64,000 nt of DNA from Irineochytrium annulatum (GCA_027600665.1 JADGJL010000011.1:88466-152465), one strand, 5' to 3'. Positions 43,678-53,735 are shown, counted from the stretch's first letter. Program-made: numbers and translations. The notes: a model not told the origin generated them from the sequence alone.

Positions 43678-45270
43678 ATGAAGAGGAATTTTCAAAAATC
43701 AATGTTGCTCACCCTCATATCCATGTTGGTTGTGTTCTTGCTTGCAGCTTGTGGCTCCGCCAATAATCCATCGACCTCGTCTGGTGCAACGGAGAAGTCG
43801 GCGGGTACGGACAAAGGTACGACAAGTGCACTGACTCATCTGAATGTGGCCCTGTTCTGGCTTGGCAGCAGTCTGGACCCGGCAGAAGAATGGAATGGCT
43901 GGACGCTGACGCGTGCAGCGATTGGGGAGACACTGATCCAGTTTGACGAGAATATGAAGCTGGTCCCTAAAATTGCAGATACTTGGGAACGAGTGGATGA
44001 CACGACTTGGCACTTTCATATTCGGGAAGGTGTAACTTTTCATAACGGAAATAAGGTAACTGCCGACGCAGTGAAAACATCGATTGAACGCTCCATTGAG
44101 TTAAACGAGAGAGGACAAGCGACTGTACCCGTAGCCTCAATGACTGCTGAAGGACAAGATCTGACGATTAAAACGAAAGAGCCTTATGCGTCCCTGCTTG
44201 GTAATATTGCCGAGCCACTGTTTGTCATTGTGGATACGAGTGCAGATACATCCAAATTCAAGAGCGAGCCTATTGCCACGGGGCCATTTATGGTGACAGG
44301 TTATACGCCGGATCAGGAGATCCAGGTGAAGAAGTATGACGGGTATTGGGGCGGTGCGGCAGATGTGGACACATTGACGTTGAAATATATTAAGGATGAT
44401 AGCACACGTGCTCTTGCCCTGCAGTCTGGAGAGATTGATGTAGCCAGTAACGTGGGACGCAGCAATTTGGCGTTATTCCAGGACAAGAGTCAATACACCA
44501 TTGATGAAATTCCCAGCCTGCGTACCCAGTTTGTATGGTTTAACACAACCAAACCGCTACTGAGTGATCCGGAGGTTCGCCGAGCGATTTCTTATGGTGT
44601 AGACCGGGAGATGTATGCCAATACGCTGGTGGGAGGTCAGGCGGCTAAAGGTCCATTTACCTCGGCGCTGCCTTTTGGATATGACAAGATCAAAGGATAT
44701 GGTTACGAACCGGAGAAAGCCAAACAGTTGCTGGATGGGGCTGGCTACAGGGATGCAGATGGCGATGGCATTCGTGAAAAAGATGGCAAGAAGCTGTCGC
44801 TACAGCTGATTCTGAACTCCGCTTACGAGTCTGATTCGATTGTGGCTGCTGCAATGCAGTCCCAGCTTAAAGAGATTGGCGTTCAGGTGGAGATGACCTC
44901 CTATGAGGATCTAACCGATCATCAGAAGAGCGGAAATTACGACCTCGCTTTGACCAGTATTAATACAGGCATCACGGGTGACCCGCAGTATATTCTGGAT
45001 TTCTACTTCATGACGGGTGCGGAATGGAATGTGGGCGGATATAGCAATCCGAAGCTGGATGAGGTAATTACTCGTCTTCATTCCGAGTTTGACGTGGAGA
45101 AAAGGTATGCCCTTGCAGCAGAGGCACAGCAGATGATTCTGGATGATGCAGCCTATATGTTTTTGACCTATACCCCGATTAATATTGTAAGTAAAAGTAC
45201 CGTGCAAGGCGCGACGATGTATCCCATCGACTTCTACCTACTGGATCGTAATATTAAGGTTGGGCAGTAA
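43678..45270 (+). CDS. NikA/OppA-like substrate-binding lipoprotein
   Basis: A 530-residue protein with a lipoprotein signal peptide (MKRNFQKS, hydrophobic core, lipobox LLAAC with Cys about 25) and the SBP family 5 layout: PKIADTWERVDDTTWHFHIREGVTFHNG and later the hinge regions (RAISYGVDRE, PEKAKQLLDGAGY). Length fits NikA (about 524). Cobalamin control of the operon points to a cobalt or nickel chelate as ligand. GGAGGAACCAG lies before ATG 43678. The stop overlaps the next start by one base (TAATG). Confidence 0.88.
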   Translation: MKRNFQKSMLLTLISMLVVFLLAACGSANNPSTSSGATEKSAGTDKGTTSALTHLNVALFWLGSSLDPAEEWNGWTLTRAAIGETLIQFDENMKLVPKIADTWERVDDTTWHFHIREGVTFHNGNKVTADAVKTSIERSIELNERGQATVPVASMTAEGQDLTIKTKEPYASLLGNIAEPLFVIVDTSADTSKFKSEPIATGPFMVTGYTPDQEIQVKKYDGYWGGAADVDTLTLKYIKDDSTRALALQSGEIDVASNVGRSNLALFQDKSQYTIDEIPSLRTQFVWFNTTKPLLSDPEVRRAISYGVDREMYANTLVGGQAAKGPFTSALPFGYDKIKGYGYEPEKAKQLLDGAGYRDADGDGIREKDGKKLSLQLILNSAYESDSIVAAAMQSQLKEIGVQVEMTSYEDLTDHQKSGNYDLALTSINTGITGDPQYILDFYFMTGAEWNVGGYSNPKLDEVITRLHSEFDVEKRYALAAEAQQMILDDAAYMFLTYTPINIVSKSTVQGATMYPIDFYLLDRNIKVGQ

Positions 45271-46067
45271 TGGAGCCCTTGCTTAGTGTCAATCATCTGT
45301 CCGTAACCTACAAGGGGGATTCTCTGGCTCTACGGGACCTGTCCTTCTCCATGAATAAGGGAGAGATTATCGGGATTGTAGGTGAAAGTGGTAGCGGAAA
45401 GTCGACCCTTATTCGGGCTTTGCTTGGCTTGTTACCTGAAGGTGGTCAATACACCGGGGGAGAGATCTCTTTTCAGGAAAAAGTGCTATTGCGTGATTCA
45501 CAGTCTGATTGGGGCGGTGTACGCGGAAAGCGGATCGCTATGGTGTTTCAGGACAGCGGGTCCTATCTTAATCCAATTCGCAGTATCGGCAGTCAGTATA
45601 TTGAAGCGATTCGAACTCATTTTACCGTATCCAAAAAAGCAGCTTATACCCTGGCTGTGAGTATGCTCGCGGACATGGGACTGGATGATCCCGAACGGAT
45701 TATGCGTTCCTATCCCTCGCAGCTTAGTGGAGGCATGAAACAACGCACAGCGATTGCTATGGCGGTTACGATGGAACCGGAGCTTCTGCTTGCGGACGAG
45801 CCGACGAGTTCGCTGGATGTGACGATACAGAATGAAGTGATGAACCGATTGAGCGAGCTTCGTTCCCGTCAAGGGACAGGCATGATCATCGTAACACATA
45901 ACATTGCCGTTGCAGCGCATATGGCAGACCGAATTGGTGTGATGCAGGACGGTATATTGGTTGAGATGGGAGATACTTTCCGCGTCATATCCGATCCTCA
46001 GCATGAATACACTCGCAAGCTGCTGAGTGCTGTACCTGAATTGGAGGGAAATGTTCATGGCTCATAA
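45270..46067 (+). CDS. NikD-like ATPase subunit
   Basis: A 265-residue ABC ATPase with Walker A GESGSGKST, signature LSGGMKQR, Walker B LLLADEPTS and switch His in IIVTHN. It belongs to the oligopeptide/nickel ATPase family (OppD/NikD type). ATG 45270 overlaps the previous stop, so it is translationally coupled. It lacks the C-terminal metal-cluster extension of OppD, consistent with the shorter NikD type. Confidence 0.88.
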   Translation: MEPLLSVNHLSVTYKGDSLALRDLSFSMNKGEIIGIVGESGSGKSTLIRALLGLLPEGGQYTGGEISFQEKVLLRDSQSDWGGVRGKRIAMVFQDSGSYLNPIRSIGSQYIEAIRTHFTVSKKAAYTLAVSMLADMGLDDPERIMRSYPSQLSGGMKQRTAIAMAVTMEPELLLADEPTSSLDVTIQNEVMNRLSELRSRQGTGMIIVTHNIAVAAHMADRIGVMQDGILVEMGDTFRVISDPQHEYTRKLLSAVPELEGNVHGS

Positions 46068-46938
46068 GGGGTTACCGATTCTGGAACTGAGAAATCTGTG
46101 CAAAACCTATGAGTTAAAGGGACACAGGGCAGTGGATGCACTGAAATCTGTTCATTTGCAGCTGTATCCCGGGGAATGTCTGGGAATTGTCGGGGAGAGT
46201 GGTAGCGGGAAGAGTACACTGGCGAGATGTGTAACCCATTTGGAGCGAGTGACTTCAGGGCAGATTCAATATCGTCAACAGGATATTACTCGATTGAATG
46301 GGAAGGTGTTACGCCAGCAACGAAAGCAGATTCAGATGGTCTTTCAGGAGCCTTCGGCTATCTTTAATCCGCGAATGAAGATTGGAGCTTTTATTCGGGA
46401 GCCACTCATTAATTATAAAGTAATGAAGGGCCAACAAGCGGATCGGGAAGTGTTCAGGCTGTTGGAACGGGTAGGATTATCTGCCGCTACGGCGGATAAA
46501 TATCCGCATGAACTGAGCGGGGGAGAGCAGCAAAGAGCAGTCATTGCTCGTGCGATTGGAGTAGAGCCGGACATCATCCTGTTCGATGAAGCCACCTCGG
46601 CACTGGATGTTTCCATTCAGCAGCAGATCCTGGATCTGTTGGTGGAGTTGAGAAAGGAAACAGGAATCTCATCTATTTTCATATCGCATGATCTTGCAGT
46701 GGTGCAACAGATCAGTGATCGGATTGCCGTGATGTACCAGGGTGAAGTGGTTGAGGTTGTGGAGAGTTCACAGCTGACCAGTTCAGCGAATCATCCCTAT
46801 ACCCGGAGCCTGATGGCCTCGGTGTTGTCTGTGAGAGAAATGAAGTATAAGATTCAGGAGCGGGACGAGGAACGGGAGCAAGAACAAGAGCAGGAGCAGG
46901 AGAAGGTGGAGGTTTTTCAGAAGGTTCTTTCAGGATAA
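46057..46938 (+). CDS. NikE-like ATPase subunit with charged repeat tail
   Basis: A 293-residue ABC ATPase with Walker A GESGSGKST, signature LSGGEQQR, Walker B IILFDEATS and IFISHD. The last ~27 residues are a low-complexity Glu/Gln/Arg stretch (EEREQEQEQEQEK) coded by a tandem GAGCAG-type run, which is not part of the family and may be a recent expansion. ATG 46057 has GGAGGGA eight bases upstream; ATG 46051 is too close. It overlaps the previous gene by 11 bases. It completes the five-gene importer. Confidence 0.88.
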   Translation: MAHKGLPILELRNLCKTYELKGHRAVDALKSVHLQLYPGECLGIVGESGSGKSTLARCVTHLERVTSGQIQYRQQDITRLNGKVLRQQRKQIQMVFQEPSAIFNPRMKIGAFIREPLINYKVMKGQQADREVFRLLERVGLSAATADKYPHELSGGEQQRAVIARAIGVEPDIILFDEATSALDVSIQQQILDLLVELRKETGISSIFISHDLAVVQQISDRIAVMYQGEVVEVVESSQLTSSANHPYTRSLMASVLSVREMKYKIQERDEEREQEQEQEQEKVEVFQKVLSG

Positions 46939-46993
46939 TACCAATGGCTGCTTTCGTTATGGGCTGATTAGATTATATCAATAGAATGATGCG

Positions 46994-47042
46994 AAAAGGG
47001 TTACCCCAGAAGTCCACAGATGACTTTTAGGGTAACCCTTTT
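46994..47042. terminator. Bidirectional terminator
   Basis: AAAAGGGTTACCC pairs perfectly with GGGTAACCCTTTT, with an inner AGAAGTC/GACTTTT stem. It serves the importer operon and the convergent - strand operon ending at 47106. Confidence 0.9.
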
Positions 47043-47105
47043 GTGGTATAACAGGAACGTTGGGTGTAGTTGGGACGTGATTGTTTTTTATTGGGTGATC
47101 CCGAA

Positions 47106-50100
47106 CTAGTGTGGTACCTGGGATTGGAAATCGTTCCGGCTGGACTGATCAGCATGGTAAAAGACAATATCACCATCCTTCAGAGGCCAGGTTCTGCCTT
47201 GGACGTCTGATGGCGTTTTGTTGAAACCTTCCATTTGCCACTGATTCATCAATGGTGCATGAATGTATTGCAGATGGGGTGTCTCTGTATTTCCATTTCG
47301 AAGGCTCTCCATGTTGAAGTTGACCACGATATAACCATTCTTCAGAAAAATATTTGATTTCTCATCCAGCTGATTTTGTCGAGCGAGGGGCTCCAGATCA
47401 GTACCTTTTGGTACGGCATATACATCCGCAGGCAAGCTGTACTCCCCGTACCAGCGCTGGATTGCTGCATTAGCCCGGTCTACATTGACCCCGGAAGGAA
47501 TGTCCGTTTTGGGTCCAATGAGTGTCCGAATTGGAGCAGACAGGATCATCCAGTCATAACGACCCACCCATGTTTTTTGATGGGAAGTCTGATCGACCAG
47601 TTGAACCATATGTTCCGCCAACGTACGCTGGTTGCGTTCTTCCGCTGACAGTTCATAAGTATACTGATAACGTGCGGTATCGCCTAACTCTGTGCCGGGA
47701 ACATTCCGAAGACGTGAGTTCAGGACAACAAATCGTTTCTCCAGATCCTGTGCCGATCCAATGCGAATCAGGCGTTCCTGGCCACGATGATAGTACAGAT
47801 CTACTTCTTGCCGGGAAGAACCGTCTTTACTCACAAAAGCAAAAGTGGGTGTAATTCGAATACCATCCTGTTTGCCAAACATATTGCCCTTGGTCTTCAG
47901 ATCGAACTTGAAATGGTATCCTGTCTTTACAGTTGCGTTAGCGAATCCCTGCACCGGATGGCTTCCTGGCCGAATGGGTAGAACAAATGGAGCCAGGTTG
48001 CCTCTCGGAGCACCATCAATGCTATTCATCCCTGCCCAGTAGCTAAGGTTCGTCGGGTCGGGACTACCCAATCGCTTGCGAAATACATTTTCCCAGTTGT
48101 AATCAGAGATATCCGTGACATGAAAATCATATAACCTACCGATGACATCTACCGGTACGGTGTCTGCTGCAACATGATGGGCCAGATTGGTATTGGCGTC
48201 CTGTTGCTCGGTATAGTTTGCAGGTGCATTCTCTGCAATATTGCGGAATGTAATATAGTATTTTCCCTCGTCTACCCATACAGGGAGATAGAATGTGGTA
48301 TCCAGTTGATTGACCGGAATATCGACCCATGTCTTGGCAGGGATAAACTGACTCCGGTCTGCGTTGTAGACATCAAACGGGAATTGCACCTGTTTAATTC
48401 GAAAATATTTGGCATAGTCCCGATTCCCATAACCGGGATAACTTGCTGCGTCCAAGTGCTGTCCCGATGTGGGAATTCGCACAATGAACGGACGTTCCAG
48501 AATGAGTGCAGCGCTGGTTGGATCCGGCACGGTTTTCTGATTATGCGGCTGATCATCCGATACCCAGGCGTAGTTGACGACAGGGGTATGTACGGTGACG
48601 GTGTTGATGCCGTTAATCGGTAATATTTTATTGGCACCTCCGTTCACGTTACCTGGTAGCAGATCATAATAGATCTCACCAGAGCTTGTGGTATTTGCTT
48701 TATTCAGCAGGGAATTGCTGATCATATTACCCGGTTTGTACAACACATCGCGACCAATCGTCGTTGGATTAGGAATGTTGGATGGCGTTGGGCCATCTTT
48801 GGTTGCTTCCACATCATTCATAATGGTTGTGTTGTTGAATTTCACTAGATCATTATTCACTTTACTTTGAGGCGTGTTGGATTCAGCCATTCCTTTTAAC
48901 CGTGATGTATCATCAGGCACACTGGGAGGTTGGTTCAAACCACCTGTTAATTTGGGTGGAGTATATGAGATAGAAGTGGTTTGCCCTGGTCGTACATGGC
49001 TTTCTACGGATTCATCATTTTTAGACTCCAGTGTTGGTGGTGTGTAACCTGATGGATTCATCGTAACGGTCTCACCGGGCAAAGCGTAATTGTTCATGGT
49101 TGCTTTAGCGATCTTGTATACTTCCAGGTTATTAATTTTCCAGTAGGAGTAGTCTCTTGTGATTTGGAAGTTGTATGGCTTGGGTACCGTGTCGTTCGCA
49201 GGTACAGGTGTCCCTGGTCTACAACCATCATCATCACATTCTTCTGGTCCAGGTACTGTCCACTCTCTGTCGTACGAGATGGTGACATTACAGTTGTATG
49301 TAACTTTACCGCTCATTTTCGCCCAGGCTTGTTTAAATAGATAATTGTCAGCAAAGGCATTTGTGTAGAGTGACTCGGAAGTAGGTATTCCTTTTAATAC
49401 ATTGAATGTCTTATTATCTCTGTTATCTGACTTAATCACTCCGTTGGCATTTGGATCGAGATCATTCATGCTCATGATGGTTCCAGCTGAAGGTGGTCCA
49501 ATCGTTGGTGTGCAACCTCCACCACCGCCCCCGTTACCGTCACCATCACCTCCAGGGCCCGGATTTTCTTCAACGCCAATGTTGGTTGTGGTAGTTAGCT
49601 CAAAATCATCCTTCTTCCACAATACGGTGATGGTTGTTGTTCCTCTGCTGACGGCTTGAACTAATCCGGAGTTACTAACGGTAGCGACACCAGGATTGGA
49701 TGATTCCCATGTCGTTGTACCCCCGCTGCCGGTATTTACATTGGTCTCTGCTCCAAAGTTTCCATCACCATTTTTCGTTTTGACGGTTGCATTCAATTGT
49801 TTGGACTGGTTCAAGCTAAGTTGCCCGCCAGCGGTAAGATTGATCTCTTTGGTTATTTCAGCTAAAGCACTCCAATAAAGATCAGTTCTGAAAATGTAGT
49901 CCGCTGACCATTTCGGAGGGTTATACTTTCTAGATGCAGTAGGGGCAATAGCACCCCCGATTTGCATTTGGAATTCGGTGCTCAAGCCATCAAATTTATC
50001 TACAGAAATCAAAATTGGATCTCCAATTCTATAATAGCTAGTGTTGTCCATGTAGTGCGGTTTCTTTGATCTTTCAGTTATTGTAGATGAAGGGAGCTGC

Positions 50101-50477
50101 TCATTATTTTTATCCTTGTACTCCGTTGGTTTGTATACATCTTTATCGAGATCTAATCGTACACATACTCTGGATGATTTAGGGAGGTTAGTTGAAGAAT
50201 CATTAAGTAGGTTAATGTCGTTACATTGACCTTCTACTCTCCAATCTAAATTATCGAGTTGAAAGATATAGATACCAAGATTTGTTTTTGCTTCTCCTTC
50301 AAGAGGAATAACTTTCTTCTGTGACTTAGCTGGTCCTGAGGGTTCCATGTGAAATGGTTTAACTTCTTCTTTAGTGCCTGGCCCCCCGCCAGCTTCAATG
50401 GTGGAAAAGGGGGCTAACAATGCACTTATTGTAAAGGCTACGATAAGAAATCGACTTATATTGCTTTTTAATGCCAA
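47106..50477 (-). CDS. Large secreted protein with Ig-like (Big_2) domain
   Basis: A 1123-residue protein with a signal peptide (MALKSNISRF, hydrophobic core, cleavage near IEAGG). Around residues 210-300 lies a bacterial Ig-like group 2 domain (WESSNPGVATVSNSGLV, then GTTTITV), followed by a Gly/Asp-rich linker with a run of Gly before GCTPTIGPP. The remaining ~800 residues are mostly beta-rich and include a Pro/Gly-rich stretch; they may correspond to DUF5704 of Paenibacillus proteins, but I cannot confirm that. It is the second gene of an operon with the SLH protein (13-base gap), so it may be displayed with or near the S-layer. Confidence 0.82.
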   Translation of the reverse strand: MALKSNISRFLIVAFTISALLAPFSTIEAGGGPGTKEEVKPFHMEPSGPAKSQKKVIPLEGEAKTNLGIYIFQLDNLDWRVEGQCNDINLLNDSSTNLPKSSRVCVRLDLDKDVYKPTEYKDKNNEQLPSSTITERSKKPHYMDNTSYYRIGDPILISVDKFDGLSTEFQMQIGGAIAPTASRKYNPPKWSADYIFRTDLYWSALAEITKEINLTAGGQLSLNQSKQLNATVKTKNGDGNFGAETNVNTGSGGTTTWESSNPGVATVSNSGLVQAVSRGTTTITVLWKKDDFELTTTTNIGVEENPGPGGDGDGNGGGGGGCTPTIGPPSAGTIMSMNDLDPNANGVIKSDNRDNKTFNVLKGIPTSESLYTNAFADNYLFKQAWAKMSGKVTYNCNVTISYDREWTVPGPEECDDDGCRPGTPVPANDTVPKPYNFQITRDYSYWKINNLEVYKIAKATMNNYALPGETVTMNPSGYTPPTLESKNDESVESHVRPGQTTSISYTPPKLTGGLNQPPSVPDDTSRLKGMAESNTPQSKVNNDLVKFNNTTIMNDVEATKDGPTPSNIPNPTTIGRDVLYKPGNMISNSLLNKANTTSSGEIYYDLLPGNVNGGANKILPINGINTVTVHTPVVNYAWVSDDQPHNQKTVPDPTSAALILERPFIVRIPTSGQHLDAASYPGYGNRDYAKYFRIKQVQFPFDVYNADRSQFIPAKTWVDIPVNQLDTTFYLPVWVDEGKYYITFRNIAENAPANYTEQQDANTNLAHHVAADTVPVDVIGRLYDFHVTDISDYNWENVFRKRLGSPDPTNLSYWAGMNSIDGAPRGNLAPFVLPIRPGSHPVQGFANATVKTGYHFKFDLKTKGNMFGKQDGIRITPTFAFVSKDGSSRQEVDLYYHRGQERLIRIGSAQDLEKRFVVLNSRLRNVPGTELGDTARYQYTYELSAEERNQRTLAEHMVQLVDQTSHQKTWVGRYDWMILSAPIRTLIGPKTDIPSGVNVDRANAAIQRWYGEYSLPADVYAVPKGTDLEPLARQNQLDEKSNIFLKNGYIVVNFNMESLRNGNTETPHLQYIHAPLMNQWQMEGFNKTPSDVQGRTWPLKDGDIVFYHADQSSRNDFQSQVPH

Positions 50478-50490
50478 AATTATCCCATCC

Positions 50491-51771
50491 TTATTTATTA
50501 TCGATCACACTGAATGTAACTCCCTCTTTAGTTGTAAGTGTAATTGCAGAAATCAGAGATTTATCAAAATGTAGTAGTCCATCGCCCCAGAATACAGGAT
50601 CTTTGACAGTGAAAACTCCTTTGCTTTTGAGAAATTCAATATTTGTCGGTATTCCAAATGAAACACTGGCTTTAGTTTTTGGGGAAAGAAGAGGGTCAAT
50701 AGCACTTGAGTTTAATAAACTTCCAGCTTGTAACTGATTCATAGATGAACTTTTAATATTTAATTCAAATTCGACATATGAGTGATAGGCCCCTCGTAAA
50801 GTTGTAATTACTCCTTCATCAACAAATACGGGATAATAAATGCTACGTTTTGCTCCAACTGCATAAGGACTAACAACAATCCAATTGTGGATTTTGAGAT
50901 CAGAATAATTTGTTAGAGTAACAAGGTTTTCATTTCTTATTTTTGAAAAGTCCTCTGTTACAGAATTATAGTCAATGTTAGGATTAACCTTTTTCTCAGG
51001 CGTTTTTTTGTAAGATGGCGCAATAATACTCAAATTCGTCCCCGTCAAACCCACTGCTCGCAGCTCATTCAGCCCCTGAAAATCAGCAGGTTTTGTCTTC
51101 GCAACTGCTGCATAACGTGCGATCAATACAGCTACTTCAGCTCGTGTTGTCGTACGATCGACGCCAAATGTTTTATCGTTTGCTACACTCATCAGTCCCG
51201 TTCCCAGTGCAACAGCGACTGCATTTTTTTGAGCGCTTGCGAGTTTACCTGTGAAATATTCCTTTGCAGGCACAACGGTGTTGGTCACATCAGAGAGTGC
51301 TTGTTTGTACTCAGGATCAACCACGGTTAGCCCTTGCGTCAGCCAAGTAGCCATCTCCCCTCGTTGAAGAGCACCTTGTGCATCCAATTTTCCCTTGTAA
51401 TGAGAAGGGCTGATAAAACCTTTTGCAATAGCAGTAGAGACACCACTTTTTGCCCACTCAGGTATGTCCGTGAAATTATTTTGTTCCTGAGTCGATGCAT
51501 TGGGCTGGTCGGATAAACGGCCCAGGATACTTGCCATTTCAGCTTTGGTAACCGGTGAACTTGGTTTAAATGTCCCGTCAGCATACCCCTTGAGATAACC
51601 TTGTTCCACGGCCGAATTAATCGCTGACGATGCCCAGTGTGTAGCCGGAACGTCTTTGAATGTAGTTGTAGCTTGTGCAGCTTCTACAGGATTGCCAATG
51701 ACTCCAAAACCTACGATCCCCCCTGTTAATATAGCCAATGCCGTTGCGCCGGAAATCATCATTTTTTTCAT
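50491..51771 (-). CDS. S-layer homology (SLH) domain protein
   Basis: A 426-residue secreted protein: signal peptide (MKKMMISGATALAILTGG, cleavage near VEAAQA), then three SLH domains (about residues 38-95, 100-160 and 165-225), seen as FKDVPATHWASSAIN, GYADGTFKPSSPVTKAEM, FTDIPEWAKSGV and the TTTRAEVAVLIARYA closing strand. SLH domains bind pyruvylated cell-wall polymer. The C-terminal ~200 residues are of unknown fold. GGAGAGGAG lies eight bases before the start. It leads the operon with the 1123-residue protein. Confidence 0.9.
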   Translation of the reverse strand: MKKMMISGATALAILTGGIVGFGVIGNPVEAAQATTTFKDVPATHWASSAINSAVEQGYLKGYADGTFKPSSPVTKAEMASILGRLSDQPNASTQEQNNFTDIPEWAKSGVSTAIAKGFISPSHYKGKLDAQGALQRGEMATWLTQGLTVVDPEYKQALSDVTNTVVPAKEYFTGKLASAQKNAVAVALGTGLMSVANDKTFGVDRTTTRAEVAVLIARYAAVAKTKPADFQGLNELRAVGLTGTNLSIIAPSYKKTPEKKVNPNIDYNSVTEDFSKIRNENLVTLTNYSDLKIHNWIVVSPYAVGAKRSIYYPVFVDEGVITTLRGAYHSYVEFELNIKSSSMNQLQAGSLLNSSAIDPLLSPKTKASVSFGIPTNIEFLKSKGVFTVKDPVFWGDGLLHFDKSLISAITLTTKEGVTFSVIDNK

Positions 51772-51963
51772 GAATCTTACTCCTCTCCATTGTCGTTTGT
51801 TGTCTTTGGTATGTACGATTTAGGTTACTAGATACTAAATTTGTAATATTAATGAATATTCTAACATGTAATACTAGGCTGTTGGTATGATTTATCAATA
51901 TGTTTTCTCCTTTCCACACCACTCTTACTAATTCTCCAGACCTATATTGCCTCAAAAAAACAC

Positions 51964-51996
51964 AAAAAAAGGCCACGAATCCGCAGATTCATAGCC
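51964..51996 (-). terminator. Terminator of a vanished - strand gene
   Basis: On the - strand GGCTATGAATC pairs with GATTCGTGGCC (one mismatch) and is followed by seven T. It stands directly after the stop of the fragment at 51997-52200, which has no start. Confidence 0.7.
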
Positions 51997-52200
51997 TTAT
52001 GCTTTAAGGTCTCTAACATATGTAGTTCCTTCATAAACCATCAATACATCAAGAATACTCGATTTCCAAACATTTGAAAAGCCCATATTCTTCTTACTCC
52101 AAATAAATTCAGGCAAGGGAATTTCGTTAGGTAATAGGTGCCATCGTAGGAAATTAGCAGGAAAAATAATATCAGTCGAAAAGCCTATATCCGTTCCTGT
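51997..52200 (-). pseudogene. C-terminal remnant of an unknown gene
   Basis: An open frame of 67 codons on the - strand reads plausibly as protein (segments IIFPANFLRWHLLPNE and SILDVLMVYEGTTYVRDL) and ends in TAA just before a perfect terminator. Upstream it runs into a stop with no start codon or ribosome site, and the only ATG lies near the middle. It therefore looks like the 3' end of a gene whose 5' part was lost. I do not recognise the family. Confidence 0.5.
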
Positions 52201-52823
52201 TTAATTTATACTATATTAGGATGTATCTTCAAATTATATAAATGGGAGTAAATGTATGTTCATACTGTGTGTGTACTCAATACGATATCAAATAGAACGA
52301 ATAGGGGAAGTAAAACATTGTTTCCACCTGAATGCGTAAACAATGGGAACATTTCCTCGTTGGAGATCCGTCTAGACTCGTTTTTAATTCTAAAGAGAAA
52401 TGATTTTGAACTTTATAAAGTCATGGACTAATGATGAAGAGATATTTGACGATTGAGCGTATGATGTGAATGCGATGCGAGAGCTTTTTAACAGGCTACT
52501 TTAGTAATTAAAAGCCAATAGTATCGACTAGAGAATGAATTTAATGATCGAAATATCTATTAAGAAAACTGGCTATATTTTAAAAATTTAAAAACTACCG
52601 TCTTTCAAGGATCGATTCACTAATTAATATGTTGTTTAGTTTATTGATACTACCACCATAATGGTGTGGTTTGACTTGTCTGAGCTTTAATACGCCTCTG
52701 TATATCTATGATGGATCAAAAACTATCTCGGTATATAAACTAGATGAAAAATGTTCATTAACTAGACTTGTCATAACTTTTTAGTGAATATACTTAGGGA
52801 ATTCACTTTAAATATAACTAAAT
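52201..52823. other. AT-rich gene-free stretch
   Basis: About 620 bases of AT-rich sequence with no frame that looks like a gene on either strand and only small inverted repeats (for example ATTGTTT/AAACAAT near 52318). The composition differs from the GC-richer flanks, in keeping with acquired or decayed DNA. Confidence 0.5.
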
Positions 52824-52867
52824 TTGATTTCTTTTCCATATGATGATACTATTAATTTGTAATTAAT
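52824..52867 (+). promoter_or_regulatory. Promoter-like pair with inverted repeat
   Basis: TTGATT (52824-52829) and TACTAT (52847-52852) are spaced by 17 bases. The inverted repeat ATTAATT-TGT-AATTAAT (52851-52867) overlaps the start region and could be an operator. The gene starts at 52893. Confidence 0.35.
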
Positions 52868-52892
52868 ACAAAATTTCCTTAAGGAGGAAAAT

Positions 52893-53735
52893 ATGCTTAA
52901 AAAGAAAACTCTTATTTCTGGTCTCTTGTCGTTATTTATGTTTTTTAGTCTTCTAACATCAGTTGGTGCTCAAGCCAGCAATGAAGTTGATGAGGCAGTT
53001 ATTCCTGCATTATCTGATGCCTTTTCTGCTGACGAAAGTACATTAAATAATCATTTAGAGAAAATGGGATTTAATTCTACGGAAATTTTTAATTTACCAA
53101 TTGATATGAAAAGAGACATTTCTAGTAAAGATGGTAAGAAAGTAGCTTCTCAAGATGTTGATCTCACTATTAATACTACTGATGAACAAGGAAAATCAGT
53201 AAATAAGCAAGCTTTCACTGAACAGGTAAGAGCTGCTGCTGCCAGCGGTCCGACGGTATCTGGTTATGCTGTGTATGGTGGGACATCTAATAATGGAAAA
53301 GAACGCATTTATCAAGTGTATGCGACATATAAATGGAGCAGTAGCCCATTCAATTTTTATACTGACAATCTAGCTATGGCTTGGCAGTCAAACGCTACTC
53401 CTACGGGTTCTCCTAATGGGCAGCATACGGTTTATGATACGAATGGTAAAAAAGCTGGTAGTTACTCTAGTAAAGTGAGTAAGGAAGAAGTTAGTGGTAC
53501 TGCTTGGCTTGTGGATATTAAAGCTGGAGGTAGCTATAACGTTCAAGATGGCTGGGGACGTCAGGAATTACGTTATCCTACTTCTTCCCAAGGGATTACC
53601 ACAGCAATTGCAGTAGGTTATTCGCATAGAACACTTCCTGGATTTACTACAGGGGTAGGCTTAAGTTTCGGTTATGTCTCTTTTACTGGAACAGGTAAAG
53701 TTGACTATACTGGTCGATTTAACTTTACTATTTAA
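52893..53735 (+). CDS. Secreted protein of unknown function in AT-rich island
   Basis: A 280-residue protein with a clear signal peptide (MLKKKTLISG, hydrophobic core, cleavage after VGAQA). Residues 27-115 are acidic and helical in pattern; after a short Ala-rich stretch comes a C-terminal ~160-residue beta-rich domain full of Gly, Ser, Thr and aromatic residues (YAVYGGTSNNG, VYATYKWSSSPF, GWGRQELRYPT, VSFTGTGKVDYTG). I do not recognise a family. The AT-rich codon use differs from the neighbours, suggesting transfer. AAGGAGG lies five bases before ATG 52893. A long, perfect terminator follows. Confidence 0.75.
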   Translation: MLKKKTLISGLLSLFMFFSLLTSVGAQASNEVDEAVIPALSDAFSADESTLNNHLEKMGFNSTEIFNLPIDMKRDISSKDGKKVASQDVDLTINTTDEQGKSVNKQAFTEQVRAAAASGPTVSGYAVYGGTSNNGKERIYQVYATYKWSSSPFNFYTDNLAMAWQSNATPTGSPNGQHTVYDTNGKKAGSYSSKVSKEEVSGTAWLVDIKAGGSYNVQDGWGRQELRYPTSSQGITTAIAVGYSHRTLPGFTTGVGLSFGYVSFTGTGKVDYTGRFNFTI

